Source of the DNA: Myrica gale
Lineage: Eukaryota; Streptophyta; Magnoliopsida; Fagales; Myricaceae
Direction of reading: 5' to 3'
NCBI GenBank assembly: GCA_963930655.1
Contig: OZ005609.1
Span: 9,902,501 to 9,966,500, forward strand
DNA: 64,000 nt
In this document: piece after piece, positions 1 to 9,009 of the stretch
Layout of the letters: the number at the start of each line of letters is the position of its first letter
How positions within the stretch are numbered: position 1 is the first letter of the stretch
Notes under the pieces: generated by a model
Database searches by the model: none
What the model saw: the letters and a program-made list of their open reading frames with translations, nothing else
Told to the model about the DNA's origin: nothing
Position numbers and translations under genes: made by a program

Positions 1-130
1 CTTGTGAGATTCCGCGGCACAGAAATGAACTCTGAGGCTTTTTTAAGCTGCACAAGGGACCAGAGGCATGTGTATGAGAAAGTTGATCTGAAACCTTCAT
101 CATGCTCTCAACATCCTACAAGATAAAATG
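1..130 (-). other. Possible further captured exon, unidentified
   Basis: Downstream of the TOM40 piece on the - strand, a pyrimidine-rich stretch with a TTATCTTGTAG acceptor at about 115-125 is followed by an open frame to the window edge, beginning [16 protein letters not shown] and ending near CRGISQ. It does not match the next segment of TOM40. I do not recognise it. It could be another captured fragment or chance. Confidence 0.2.
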
Positions 131-191
131 TGAAGAAAGTCCAACATAAAAAAAGAATATGTGGTAAAGAATGGCAACAAATCCACCTTAC

Positions 192-795
192 CATCTTGTC
201 TGTGTTGTAACGAGCAGCATACCCAACACCTGACTTTCGATGCTGACCAGCCCAAAAAACTTCACCGCCCAGAGACAAATGTGGGGTCACGCTCTACAAG
301 CAGATATGCAGATTCAGTTTCAAATGAGAAATCAATATCGATTAGCAAAATAGCATAAGACTGCAAAATTTATACAGTGCTTTGACATCCTTCCAAAACC
401 TAAAACCACAAATTTGTAGACATCATTGTATTACAGAACCCATGAGAGATTTGAACTTCAATAATGAGCTCAATCCCTCCTTCGCCCCATACTCCCCCCA
501 ACCATCACCAAAAGGCAGAAAATAGAATATCCTAAGTCCTACTCTAAGGTTTATTTTTTCTCCTTTGTCCTCATAATTTGAACAAGTAACCACTTTCAAG
601 TACTATTGAAGACAGAGCACAGATAAATCATTCTTTATATATCTCACTAAGATGTGAGCAAGGGCCTAAAACATTTTGTCCATTAACACTAATGTCCTCC
701 TTATCTAAAAATTATACACACTATTATAGCATCACATTAGCAGGACCTCCACCTGGATGTAATTGGCTTTGAAACTGGGTCCTGTAGTCTTTGCC
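192..795 (-). pseudogene. TOM40 mitochondrial import channel gene fragment (two exon pieces)
   Basis: On the - strand 293-192 encodes a 34-residue piece containing [18 protein letters not shown], then [10 protein letters not shown], the strongly conserved middle of plant TOM40, the beta-barrel pore of the outer mitochondrial membrane translocase. It is bounded by a TTGTAG acceptor and an ATG|GTAAGG donor. A second piece at 795-753 encodes GKDYRTQFQ and then, in another frame, ANYIQ at a CAG|GTGGAG donor. In intact TOM40 these are separated by about eight residues, so roughly 23 bases are missing and the frame is lost. The preceding N-terminal exons and the following C-terminal strands are not visible nearby. 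It is therefore a gene fragment, probably captured by the surrounding CACTA element, not a working TOM40. Confidence 0.72.
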
Positions 796-1339
796 CTGTA
801 ACATGCACCTTGAAGTTCTGGAATCTCACGGAAGTCAACCTCCATTCTGCAGCTTCAAAAGCTACATCACTACCAACTGACCCTTACTCAATATTTCAGC
901 CTACATCTATTTGAATGGCAGGTATCATTTTGAACTTAAATCTACTTAGCATATGGAGAAGTATATGCACCTGTTAAGGCGTTTCTGAGTACACCAGTCA
1001 TTTTAATTCTGCCTTATTGGGCGTTTTGTCATTCCATAAGCTTGATTAACATGCTGCTATCACTATACAGAGTATTCGTTTCAGCAAGTAATTTTATAAA
1101 CCATCTCGAGAATTCTTTTTCACAGAGCATTTCTTCCTTTTGCACCCAATGCAAAAATAACCCTCCGCTAAAACTGCACCTATCAGAAACCACTTGACTT
1201 TCACCTTTTTTGTTTTATTTTTGGTAGACACTTTAATTTCAAAATTTTGCCCCGATTTTATCGGCAACCAAACAGAGGTAAAAAATGCAGAACCTAAAAA
1301 AGTTGTAAGACACGAAATTTGAAAGCCAGAGATCCTAAC

Positions 1340-1490
1340 CTTCAGGCTGATCATTCTCGGAGAACTCCTTCCCGAGGACCCGATCGAACATTTGGGCAAT
1401 GCTGCCGTCGGAGGAATCCGGTGCGGACGAGTTCAACAGGTTCCCTTAGAACCTCTCCCTTATTTCTTGCTGAGATCTCGCACAGTCGCC
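1340..1490 (-). pseudogene. KEA4/5/6-type K+ efflux antiporter N-terminal exon fragment
   Basis: On the - strand from about 1490 to 1340 the frame reads ARSQQEIRERF, a stop codon, then GNLLNSSAPDSSDGS and IAQMFDRVLGKEFSENDQ, ending at a GAAG|GTTAGG donor. This is the lumenal N-terminal segment of the endomembrane K+/H+ antiporters KEA4, KEA5 and KEA6 (recognised from memory of the family; intact proteins have Tyr where this copy has a TAA stop). None of the membrane domain that should follow is visible. Fragment, stop codon and a TOM40 piece as same-strand neighbour all point to capture by a transposon, not a resident gene. Confidence 0.65.
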
Positions 1491-1654
1491 GTTCCTCGAA
1501 TAAATCAAAATCGATAAAAGGCAGTAACAGAATCCAAGTGTTCCTCGCTTCTTCGCACTAACAATCAAATCCCCAATGAATCAAACCCTAAACCCTCTAG
1601 TTCAAAGAGAGATTAGCCATCATGCTTAGGTTAGACAAAAATAACTATACCTTG

Positions 1655-1747
1655 GTGAGAGAGAGAGATTCGGCGCCCAAAGAGAGATTCCTGCCAAGAG
1701 ACAGAGAGAGAGTTGAGATTCCGCCCAAAGAGAGATGGTGGCTAGAC

Positions 1748-1783
<36 letters not shown>

Positions 1784-1860
1784 TTGTGTCTATCAGTGAG
1801 AGAGAGATCGAGGGAGACAAGGTCGCAATGAGGAAGGAGAGGGAGAGAGAGGAGAAGAAA
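1655..1860. repeat. GA/GT-rich microsatellite tract
   Basis: Dense imperfect (GA)n with a short (GT)n run near 1750-1762. It creates Arg/Glu-rich and Ser/Leu-rich open frames on both strands that are not genes. Confidence 0.9.
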
Positions 1861-2261
1861 AGAGAAGGGGGGTTTCTTCGAAGCTGTACAGAGAGAGGAG
1901 AACAAAACATGTATGTTTTGTTTTGAACGAAATTCTTTACCTGCAAAATAATATTTCGTCGCAAAAGAGGTGCTAAAGCAACGCAATTGGTTCGTCGCTT
2001 ATAACTTTTTAGCGACGATTAAGGTACTTTTAGAGATAGAACAAAATTTTCGACGCAAAAGATATGTTTTTAGCGACAAGGTTCAATTGGTCACTGATAC
2101 GGTCGTCGCTAAAAGTATCTTCTACTGACGAAATTTTAAATTCGTTGCAAAAAAGAGGTATTTTAGCGACGAAATAATTTTGTCACAAAAATAGATTTTT
2201 AGCTACAAAATTAAGTGTGTCGCTAATAAATTCGTAGCTAAAAGCCATATTTCTTGTAGTG

Positions 2262-3010
2262 CATATTTAATTCTTTTTGGGCATAAATAACATATGTATT
2301 GAGAATATAATCAAGGAGGTTTAAAAACATCAGAAGGCTCTAAAAGGCGTATCGAACAAACGAGCAAGCGGACCAAAAAGTCCTACAAAGGTCCCACAAG
2401 GGACGGATAAGCCACAAACGGCAGAAAACGCCACAGAAGGCAACAAACTATTATGCCTAAGAACAGAAAATAAATAACAGAAAAACAACCATAAGCCTTA
2501 CACAGAGAGGCAAGCATAAAGCACAGAATTAAAACTAAGCAAGCCCTAAACAGTGAGACAAGCCCAAACGGGCGAAAACATAACATAGACCACGGTAAAA
2601 GCCGTGCAAACTCTGGCCAGAGCAAAAGGAGAAGAGCAAGATTCGGGTGATGGAGGGGCAGACACGCACGACCAAGGGCATCGGCCCGTTAGATCCACGC
2701 ACAGCGCGTGGATCAACACACGCCGTCTGTTGGATGCCGATGAAGAAGGGCTTCATAGCTCTCTTCGTGCTGAGTCCAACCAGTCGGCGCGCGCTTGTCA
2801 AAAGAAGACGAGAACCATTGAGCGCCGCTTGAAAGCCACCTGCAAGGAAAAATAAAAAACCACCAAACCAAACAACAGTCGACCGAACCAGAGAGAATGA
2901 GATGAGAGAGGGAAGAGGTGGAGGGGAAAAGAAAAAAGGATGAGTGGGATGAAGGAGTCAGAGCTCCCCCCTCCTCCACAAGGACGCTTGATGTCGGGGG
3001 TAGGCACTAT
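2262..3010 (-). repeat. Unidentified retroposon-like segment
   Basis: Read on the - strand this begins with a CT-rich leader (about 3005-2880), then a TTTTCCTTGCAG acceptor-like site near 2842 followed by GC-rich sequence with a GATCCACGCG palindrome at about 2693-2715. It has the same general layout as the retroposon at 3297-5044 (CT-rich leader, TTTTGCAG, GC-rich body), but I see no shared long word and no poly-A. It abuts the CACTA terminus at 2261. No gene is recognisable. Confidence 0.3.
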
Positions 3011-3296
3011 GCAGAGAGCGTTTGAGTTTTTACTTTATAGTTCCTTTCCCATATTTAATTTGATTGGTTGGGCATGCACCCAGTGACAAGACATTATAAT
3101 ATTTAAGCATTCACAAAGGTGGGACATGTACCCTAGGTGGGAATACCCTGTTTGCGGTACTTCATGGGTTCAACAAAGTTGGTTAACTAACGTGTTGTAC
3201 CCCCATGACCTGACGACAAAATCTATTCACATTCTAATGGCAAGTGTAGAATGATAAATTAAGTTGTACATGTGTAATCAATTAGTCGCGTAGGAC

Positions 3297-5044
3297 CCGA
3301 ACGGAGCTTTCTAGAGAGAGAGAGCCTCTACCCTCTCTAGAATTTCTCCTCCCCTCTTCGCCTGAACCCCTCCCCCTTCACTGCACCTGGCGGCGGGAAG
3401 AGCCTCTACTCCTCCCATCGCTCCCTTCCTCTTTCTCCCCCTCTCTCTTGGCCGGTTCTTGCCAACATCTCCTCTTCTTTTCCTTTTTTTGGTCTCCTTT
3501 CATGGATGTTTTCTTTTGCAGATCTCAGAGTTTCAGGAGCACGTCGATGGCCACGCGCATGAGGGATGGATTCAGCACCTCAAGGCGTCCGTCTCGGGTC
3601 TAGTTCGGTCACCTTCGGCCAGCGTGTGTCACCCCATGCGCGGTCACGCGCGTGAGCGAACAATGGCGGATCCAGGATCCAATTCGAAGGGGGGCGAACA
3701 CATAAGGTGAAATGACAAAAAAAAATTCTATGTAATGTAAAAAAGTGTCCTAGAATTAAAATATCGAAAATTAAGGATTTAAAAACATTAAAAAATTTAA
3801 AATACATGTACGTACTATTTGCTGAGACTGAATGTGGCAATTGGATCCTAATAATTTGCATCTTTTATATATATATATAAGAAAATAATAGTTTGAGCAG
3901 TAGGAACTCCACGGAAATTCAAGGGCATGAAAAACCTAAAAAAAAATCAGCTAAATAATTAATTCGAGACCCAAAAATATGAGTGAGTTTTCTATTTATT
4001 CTTAAAAAAAATTAAAAAATTAGAAATTTCCAAGTAGAACCTCTATAACCCTAAGATATTATTCATCGTAATTTATTAGTTTCTTCTTCTGAGCATTTAT
4101 TATAGTACGTTGTGTGATTTTCTTATCACAAACTTGTCTATTATCTAAACAAAATAAAACAAAGAGAAGACAATCAATCAATTGGATCACAACCGAAATA
4201 TAAATAAAATTATAGTACCAAACCGAAACATAAAACATTTTGATGCAAAAATATTAAATGTAGATATTCACATATTCACAATGGATTACAACTCAAAAAT
4301 CCAAATTTCAATCTAATTAATTCAAATCCAAATTACAATCTAATTACATTGCATTCAATTGACATTACAATCAAATTAATTAAAAATTATACTACCAATG
4401 GGGGTCGGGCCCCTACAAGCCCATGACAACTTATGAATAAAAAATAAAATAAATAAAAACAACTAAATGAAAAAAAAAATTGGGGATGCAATGTGTGGCG
4501 ACCGCCCAGGGCCGCACCCCCTGCATCCGCCTATGTGCGCGAATGACCCACGCGCCGCCTTTTTTGTGGATCTTCACGAGTGGTTCGACTTGTCTTCTTA
4601 GGGCCCTGTTTCTTCACTACTTTATGGCCGACCGTTGTTGTTTTCTTTGTGTTTATGGTTGTGTTCTTAGAGCGTAAGTGAATTTTCTTTATGCACGTTT
4701 TTGTCATGGATCTTGGTTTTCATTTGTGATGTTATGGAGACTCTTTTGAGGAAGTGAGAGTGAGATGCATGACAACCTCCTTTTCCAGACTCTGTTTGTC
4801 ATGGGTATGTAGACTCGTTTAGAATATACAGACCTTTGGGTCTGTCTTGTTGAGGCCATTATGACTATTTGGAATCTGATCTTTACGACCATGAAATGTA
4901 TAGCCCTTAGAGATTTTCATGATGTTGTTCTAGGTGATTCTTTGTACCAGGATTGTTATTTGTATTCGGCCTTGGAGGACTTTCTGTACTCAACATCCTT
5001 GTTCGGTTGTGAATGAAATTCAGGTTTGCTTAGAAAAAAAAAAA
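3297..5044 (+). mobile_element. Short non-LTR retroposon with target-site duplication, interrupted by a hAT element
   Basis: The element starts in CCGAACGGAGC plus a GA-rich and CT-rich leader at 3297 and ends in a poly-A run at about 5033-5044. TCGCGTAGGAC precedes it (3286-3296) and TCGCGTGGGAC follows the poly-A (5045-5055), a target duplication with one mismatch. Removing the hAT insertion at 3661-4535 leaves about 870 bp, with no reverse transcriptase frame seen. It looks like a non-autonomous LINE derivative or a retroposed RNA. The 3' tail reads GTTCGGTTGTGAATGAAATT just before the A-run. Confidence 0.6.
3661..4535. mobile_element. Non-autonomous hAT (Tip100-like) element with 8-bp target duplication
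   Basis: The left end is CAATGGCGGATCCAGG at 3661. The right end is the inverted match CCTGCATCCGCCTATG ending at 4535. It is flanked by TGAGCGAA (3653-3660) and TGCGCGAA (4536-4543), an 8-bp duplication with one mismatch, as hAT elements make. The interior is AT-rich and non-coding. About 400 bp next to the left end is a close inverted copy of 47265-47654, so this and the element at 46350-47654 are the same family in opposite orientations. It sits inside the retroposon at 3297-5044 and is therefore younger than it. Confidence 0.82.
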
Positions 5045-5055
5045 TCGCGTGGGAC

Positions 5056-5622
5056 GGTGTGATCAACCTATACGTCTAAAATTTGTCTTCGCATTTCCAG
5101 TTGGATCTGTCCGATACGCAAAAAGATGAATGTAACGGATTTTTTTTCGTTATTAAAAAAAGTGTAATTTTTTTAAAAAATAATATACGGGACGAATATA
5201 TAGTTAGTTAATAGTTTTGAAAAGGAGAAGCATTTTTAACTTTAGAACCATTTTTAATTTCCCCGAAGGATTTACTACTTCAGGTCCACGAAATTTACCT
5301 GAAAACAAGTGCTCGCGCGATATCCCTGGTGGGTCAAGTTTGTATGGTAAGAGATCATGCTTCCAGCATCGTGATTATATTCAAGTCTACCTGTGCATAA
5401 CTGCCACCGACCCGTCACACTTTCCTGTCACCGCACGTGTTGGGTCTTAGTTTCCGATGCAAATTAAAGTAGTACTGTTCAATTTGGATATATACGAGCC
5501 AACAAAATTTTACCGGCTTGGCGTGAATTGCTTCCCTAACTGCTGCGTCGTTCAGCTACAATGTTGCAACTACATCGTTCTGCAGTACTTGCAGATATCA
5601 ACAGTAAAAGAAAAAGGCAGAC

Positions 5623-5653
<31 letters not shown>

Positions 5654-7425
5654 AGTTGGAGCTGCTCAGTGCTCCTAGCTATTCACATGCATTGAACTTA
5701 CAACGCACGCACGGAACGAAGGCGTTTTTCGCTAATAGAGGCCATAAGGGTACGATACCATCTCTTACTGGCGCCCCGAGCGACCAAGCACTGCCAAACA
5801 TCTTAGAGGCCTCTCGGTTTCTCCTAGTTCCTGGAAACTCATGAGCGGTGAACTTGTGTTTCCTTTTACCTCTTGCTTTGTTCCCAGGTTATGGTAACAG
5901 GGCTGAAGGATGTCATGCATAAATGTGGACCAGCAATAGCCTATATTCTTCAATAAAAATTAATAATTTCAAATATTAAGAGAAAGAGAGAGAGGGAAAA
6001 AAACCGTCTTACATGGAGAACTAGTTGAAGGTTCTGATAGCACGCCGGTTCTCGAGGGTCGTCGTAGTTTCCTTTGCAAGCAGCTTCAACTTTCTGCCAA
6101 AAAAAAAAAGCGTTTTGCGGACGTTTCCCTCAATTAGTTCTGTTTTGGCTAATGATGAGAAAGGCATGATAGTCATAAAATCGATACGTATGTGTGCTTA
6201 AATTATTATATGGAAGACTCAAATATAGCATTTCCTTCAAAATTATGTGTAAGTATGATACCATGATTTTGTTTTTTTTTTAAGTAACAGAAGAAATCCG
6301 TTGCACCCCATCGATCTTTGTACACTTAACACGGATGAACTTAACCGAGCTGAAAAATGCATCGATCAAGCAAAACATCGTGTAACAACAAACCTAAACG
6401 CTCAAACCGACCCAACATACTGAGTATGAGTTATATATATGAAAGACTTGTTCCCGAGTAGTAGAATTTGAAGTCCTACAAACTAAATATATATATATAT
6501 ATATATGGTTAGTCCAAGAGTCAAAATTTATCCCTCTAGCTACTCATTAAACTTATCGTCCGCAAATAAAATTTTTAGTAATCATATCTGAATTGTTTTT
6601 TCCACTCACCTCAAAGATACTATCTGAAATCAGGCCCATCCCGTGTGCAAACGGGATGGGCCATCAGATCTTTCGTCCGTGACTGCGTTTCCCACCATAT
6701 AACCCTACACGGAACGCTTTAACCAAATTTACCCCATAACTCCATTGAAAATCGAAATGCCAAGAGCAACGTACCTTGAAATTGATAATGGGCTTTGCCG
6801 CCCTTTTGGTTCCTGCATTCAATAATATAGTTGAAGTTGAAACACATAATATGTATATATATATAATAAGGAATACTTATTTACATAATATAATACTTTT
6901 ATTATACTTTAAAAGAAAAAAAATATTTTTTACTTACCATATATAGGTTTTACATTTTACACCCTAAACTACCACGTCTGAAGGATTTTACCTATATAAT
7001 ATTGAACGGTTTGTCTATTTTTTCCATCAAATTAGACATAAATTTATTTTTTTAAATGAAATGATGATTATACCCTTAAATGTAACATGCTATTTGAGTT
7101 CTTAAAGAGTGTAATTAACATTTTGCATTAAAAAATAAACTCAATTTTCGTTCATTTTGATAGAAAATAGACAATGTGTGCAATGTAGTAGAAATGAGTA
7201 GTTTGTGGGTGTAATTTCTCAAACGTGGTAATTTATAGTATAAAGTACAAAACACGAGGTAATTCGTGGGTAAAAAAACAAGTGTATTTTATTTTAAAAT
7301 AAAATAAATAAGAGAATAAATATTTAATACCTTCTGCTATTTGGGACGCAAGAGTGAATTTTGAAAGAGACAAACTCTAAATTAAAGTTATAATATTTTT
7401 TGAATTTTTTTATAAAATATACCGG
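5056..7425. other. Gene-free AT-rich stretch with simple repeats and MITE-like debris
   Basis: No gene is supported here. There is a TA/GA simple repeat at 5623-5654, GA-rich sequence near 5980-5998, an A-run near 6100, a (TA)n run at about 6488-6507, and a MITE-like segment at about 6950-7275. In that segment TTTTACACCCTAAACTACC faces an inverted, diverged partner (GGGTGTAATTTCTC...GGGTAAAA). Confidence 0.5.
6633..6662. repeat. Perfect 12-bp hairpin
   Basis: GGCCCATCCCGT at 6633-6644 and ACGGGATGGGCC at 6651-6662 form a perfect inverted repeat with a 6-base loop in otherwise AT-rich DNA. The outer flanks (ATCTGAAATCA / ATCAGAT) are also partly complementary, so it may be the tip of a degraded foldback element. 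Confidence 0.8.
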
Positions 7426-7547
7426 AACCAGAATTTTCCGGTATTTCGGCCGGAATTTCCGGTTCCGGTTCCGGAATTTCCCTAAAATGGCATCCGGTAC
7501 CGGAACTGAAAATTCCGGTTAGAACCGGAACATTTGGACACCCTTAG
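7425..7547. mobile_element. hAT-like terminal region with CCGGTTCCGG repeats
   Basis: Repeated CCGGAA / TTCCGG motifs (7425-7530) lead to GGACACCCTTA at about 7537-7547. This resembles the subterminal and terminal sequence of plant Ac-like hAT elements. The other end was not located. Confidence 0.4.
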
Positions 7548-7610
7548 CTGAAACCATTGCGGGCATTGCAAACATATATAAAAAGTCATGATATATATAA
7601 CTAATCAAAA

Positions 7611-7795
7611 TACGTTGATTTTTTTTTTAATCAAAACCTCATCTTATTCATAAATAAACCTCAACATAGAAAATATTAGGGCAGGTCAGACCCCACATAA
7701 ACCCAAGGTAATTCACAAAAATGCTCATAACTACGGGAATTACCACCAGAGCTGAACTCGGCAGCGGCCCAACGAGCAAGGGAGTTCCTTTAACT
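7611..7795 (-). mobile_element. LINE 3' end remnant
   Basis: Read on the - strand this ends in a poly-A (the T-run at 7619-7628) after TTTATGAATAAGATGAGG. Upstream is a short frame LARWAAAEFSSGG and then a stop, resembling the C-terminal end of plant LINE ORF2 proteins (RNase H-like tail). It is 5' truncated. Confidence 0.45.
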
Positions 7796-8011
7796 TAGGC
7801 ACTGTGGAATGGAATGCCTTTAACTTTATCCGTACGTACGACACGATCGTACATGTTTTAGAAGGGAATTACGCCATAGATCGTATGAGAATGATACAGG
7901 AAAGAAAAAAATATGTAAATTATGAGCGATGAAGTGTTATTTATTCTGTCTTCTTCCAAATATTGAATAATTACTTTGAGGAGAAAACTGTGTGTTAGAG
8001 GCTGTTTTGAA

Positions 8012-8236
8012 GGCGATGTTCGTTTACCACTTTTTTTTAAGATTTGCATCCTACTTTTTTTTTTACAATCCAAACATCACAAAACACACGTATTCCAATA
8101 CAACAATTTATTACTTTTTTTACAAGCATCAATCACTTTTAACAACTTTTGCACGCATGCCAATACAACTTTAACATCACCTAAATATTCACAATTTTAT
8201 TAGAGTTCTACAAATTTCTTCCAAACGAACATCTCC
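8012..8236. mobile_element. MITE, probably PIF/Harbinger-like
   Basis: GGCGATGTTCGTTTACC at 8012 faces the inverted end CCAAACGAACATCTCC ending at 8236. The 225-bp interior is AT-rich and non-coding. The terminal motif resembles the G-rich ATGTTYGTTT ends of Harbinger MITEs. No clean 3-bp target duplication is visible. Confidence 0.5.
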
Positions 8237-9009
8237 TTAAGTCTCCAGTTATGTGGCTGCTTGAATTGTCCCAGTACGAGAAGTCAACACCAGCTGGAGA
8301 ATCCCATTAGATTATGTTCAAAACCTGAAATAACGACCCAAAATAAGCAAAAAGTTCTAAATAAGTAATTTTACAAATTAGGGAGAAAAATTTGAGAATA
8401 GTAGGATTAAATATGCATGTATATATAAGTCTAATTTCATTTACGCGATACATTATCAATATATATTCAAATAATATTTGTCAGACAAGCAACAGAACAA
8501 ATAATTAATGATTTCTTCTTTACGTAAATAGAAGCTATTTGTTCTGCCAAATCTTCGAAAGGAGTTAATTTCTTACAAATAATAATACAAGTACGAAACT
8601 TTGATATTCTCGAAGCTGTTCGTTCTGGCTAAATCTCCATAAGGATTTACTGACGTTTTCAAAAATGAAGAACACAACTCAATTCCATGCAACTTCCCAA
8701 ACCTCAACTTTGCCATTCATTGAGAAAATAAATAACAAAAAATAAGTATTTAATGTTCTCTAAAACAATGATATTAGAAAGGTTTTCTGGAATTATTGAT
8801 TGAACAAAGTTTATTACAAATATATATCTCTGATCAGACGGCAGAGGCAGTACCGAACCTTTTGCCTAGCTCCAACCACCAATAAAATCAGCAATAAAAA
8901 ACAGAACTCTCAATATTCCAGCTAGTACGTTCCTTCCCAAACCTGATCAATTTCAGAAATCAAGTAGAAAATAGATAGACTCAAAACATACATATCAATA
9001 TTATATCTA
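8237..9009. other. Gene-free AT-rich stretch
   Basis: No coding or structural feature is supported. It lies downstream of the broken AGP-like gene and may include its former 3' region. Confidence 0.4.

Larger units (their letters stand above)
1..2261. mobile_element. Right part of a CACTA (En/Spm-type) element carrying host gene pieces; left end outside window
   Basis: The segment ends with TTTCTTGTAGTG at 2250-2261, the mirror of the CACTACAAGAAA terminus of plant CACTA transposons. From about 1930 to 2261 it holds many direct and inverted copies of a subterminal motif (AGCGACGA / TCGTCGCT, often with flanking TTTT), the usual transposase-binding architecture. No matching CACTACAAGAAA end is visible between 1 and 1900, so the left end lies beyond the window or is lost. 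Inside are exon pieces of two unrelated nuclear genes on the - strand (KEA-like, TOM40-like) and a GA-rich tract at 1655-1860. I infer a Pack-CACTA element. The CACTA end is seen directly. That the fragments lie within the same element is inference until the left end is found. Confidence 0.6.

Noticed and set aside
1622-1986. Open frames on both strands rich in Arg/Glu or Ser/Leu
   Set aside because: They are translations of GA/CT microsatellite sequence, have no conserved motif and overlap each other.
3653-4543. Reading the 8-bp flanks as part of a coding gene around 3540-3700
   Set aside because: The frame there belongs to a retroposon body and is broken by the hAT insertion; no conserved protein was recognised.
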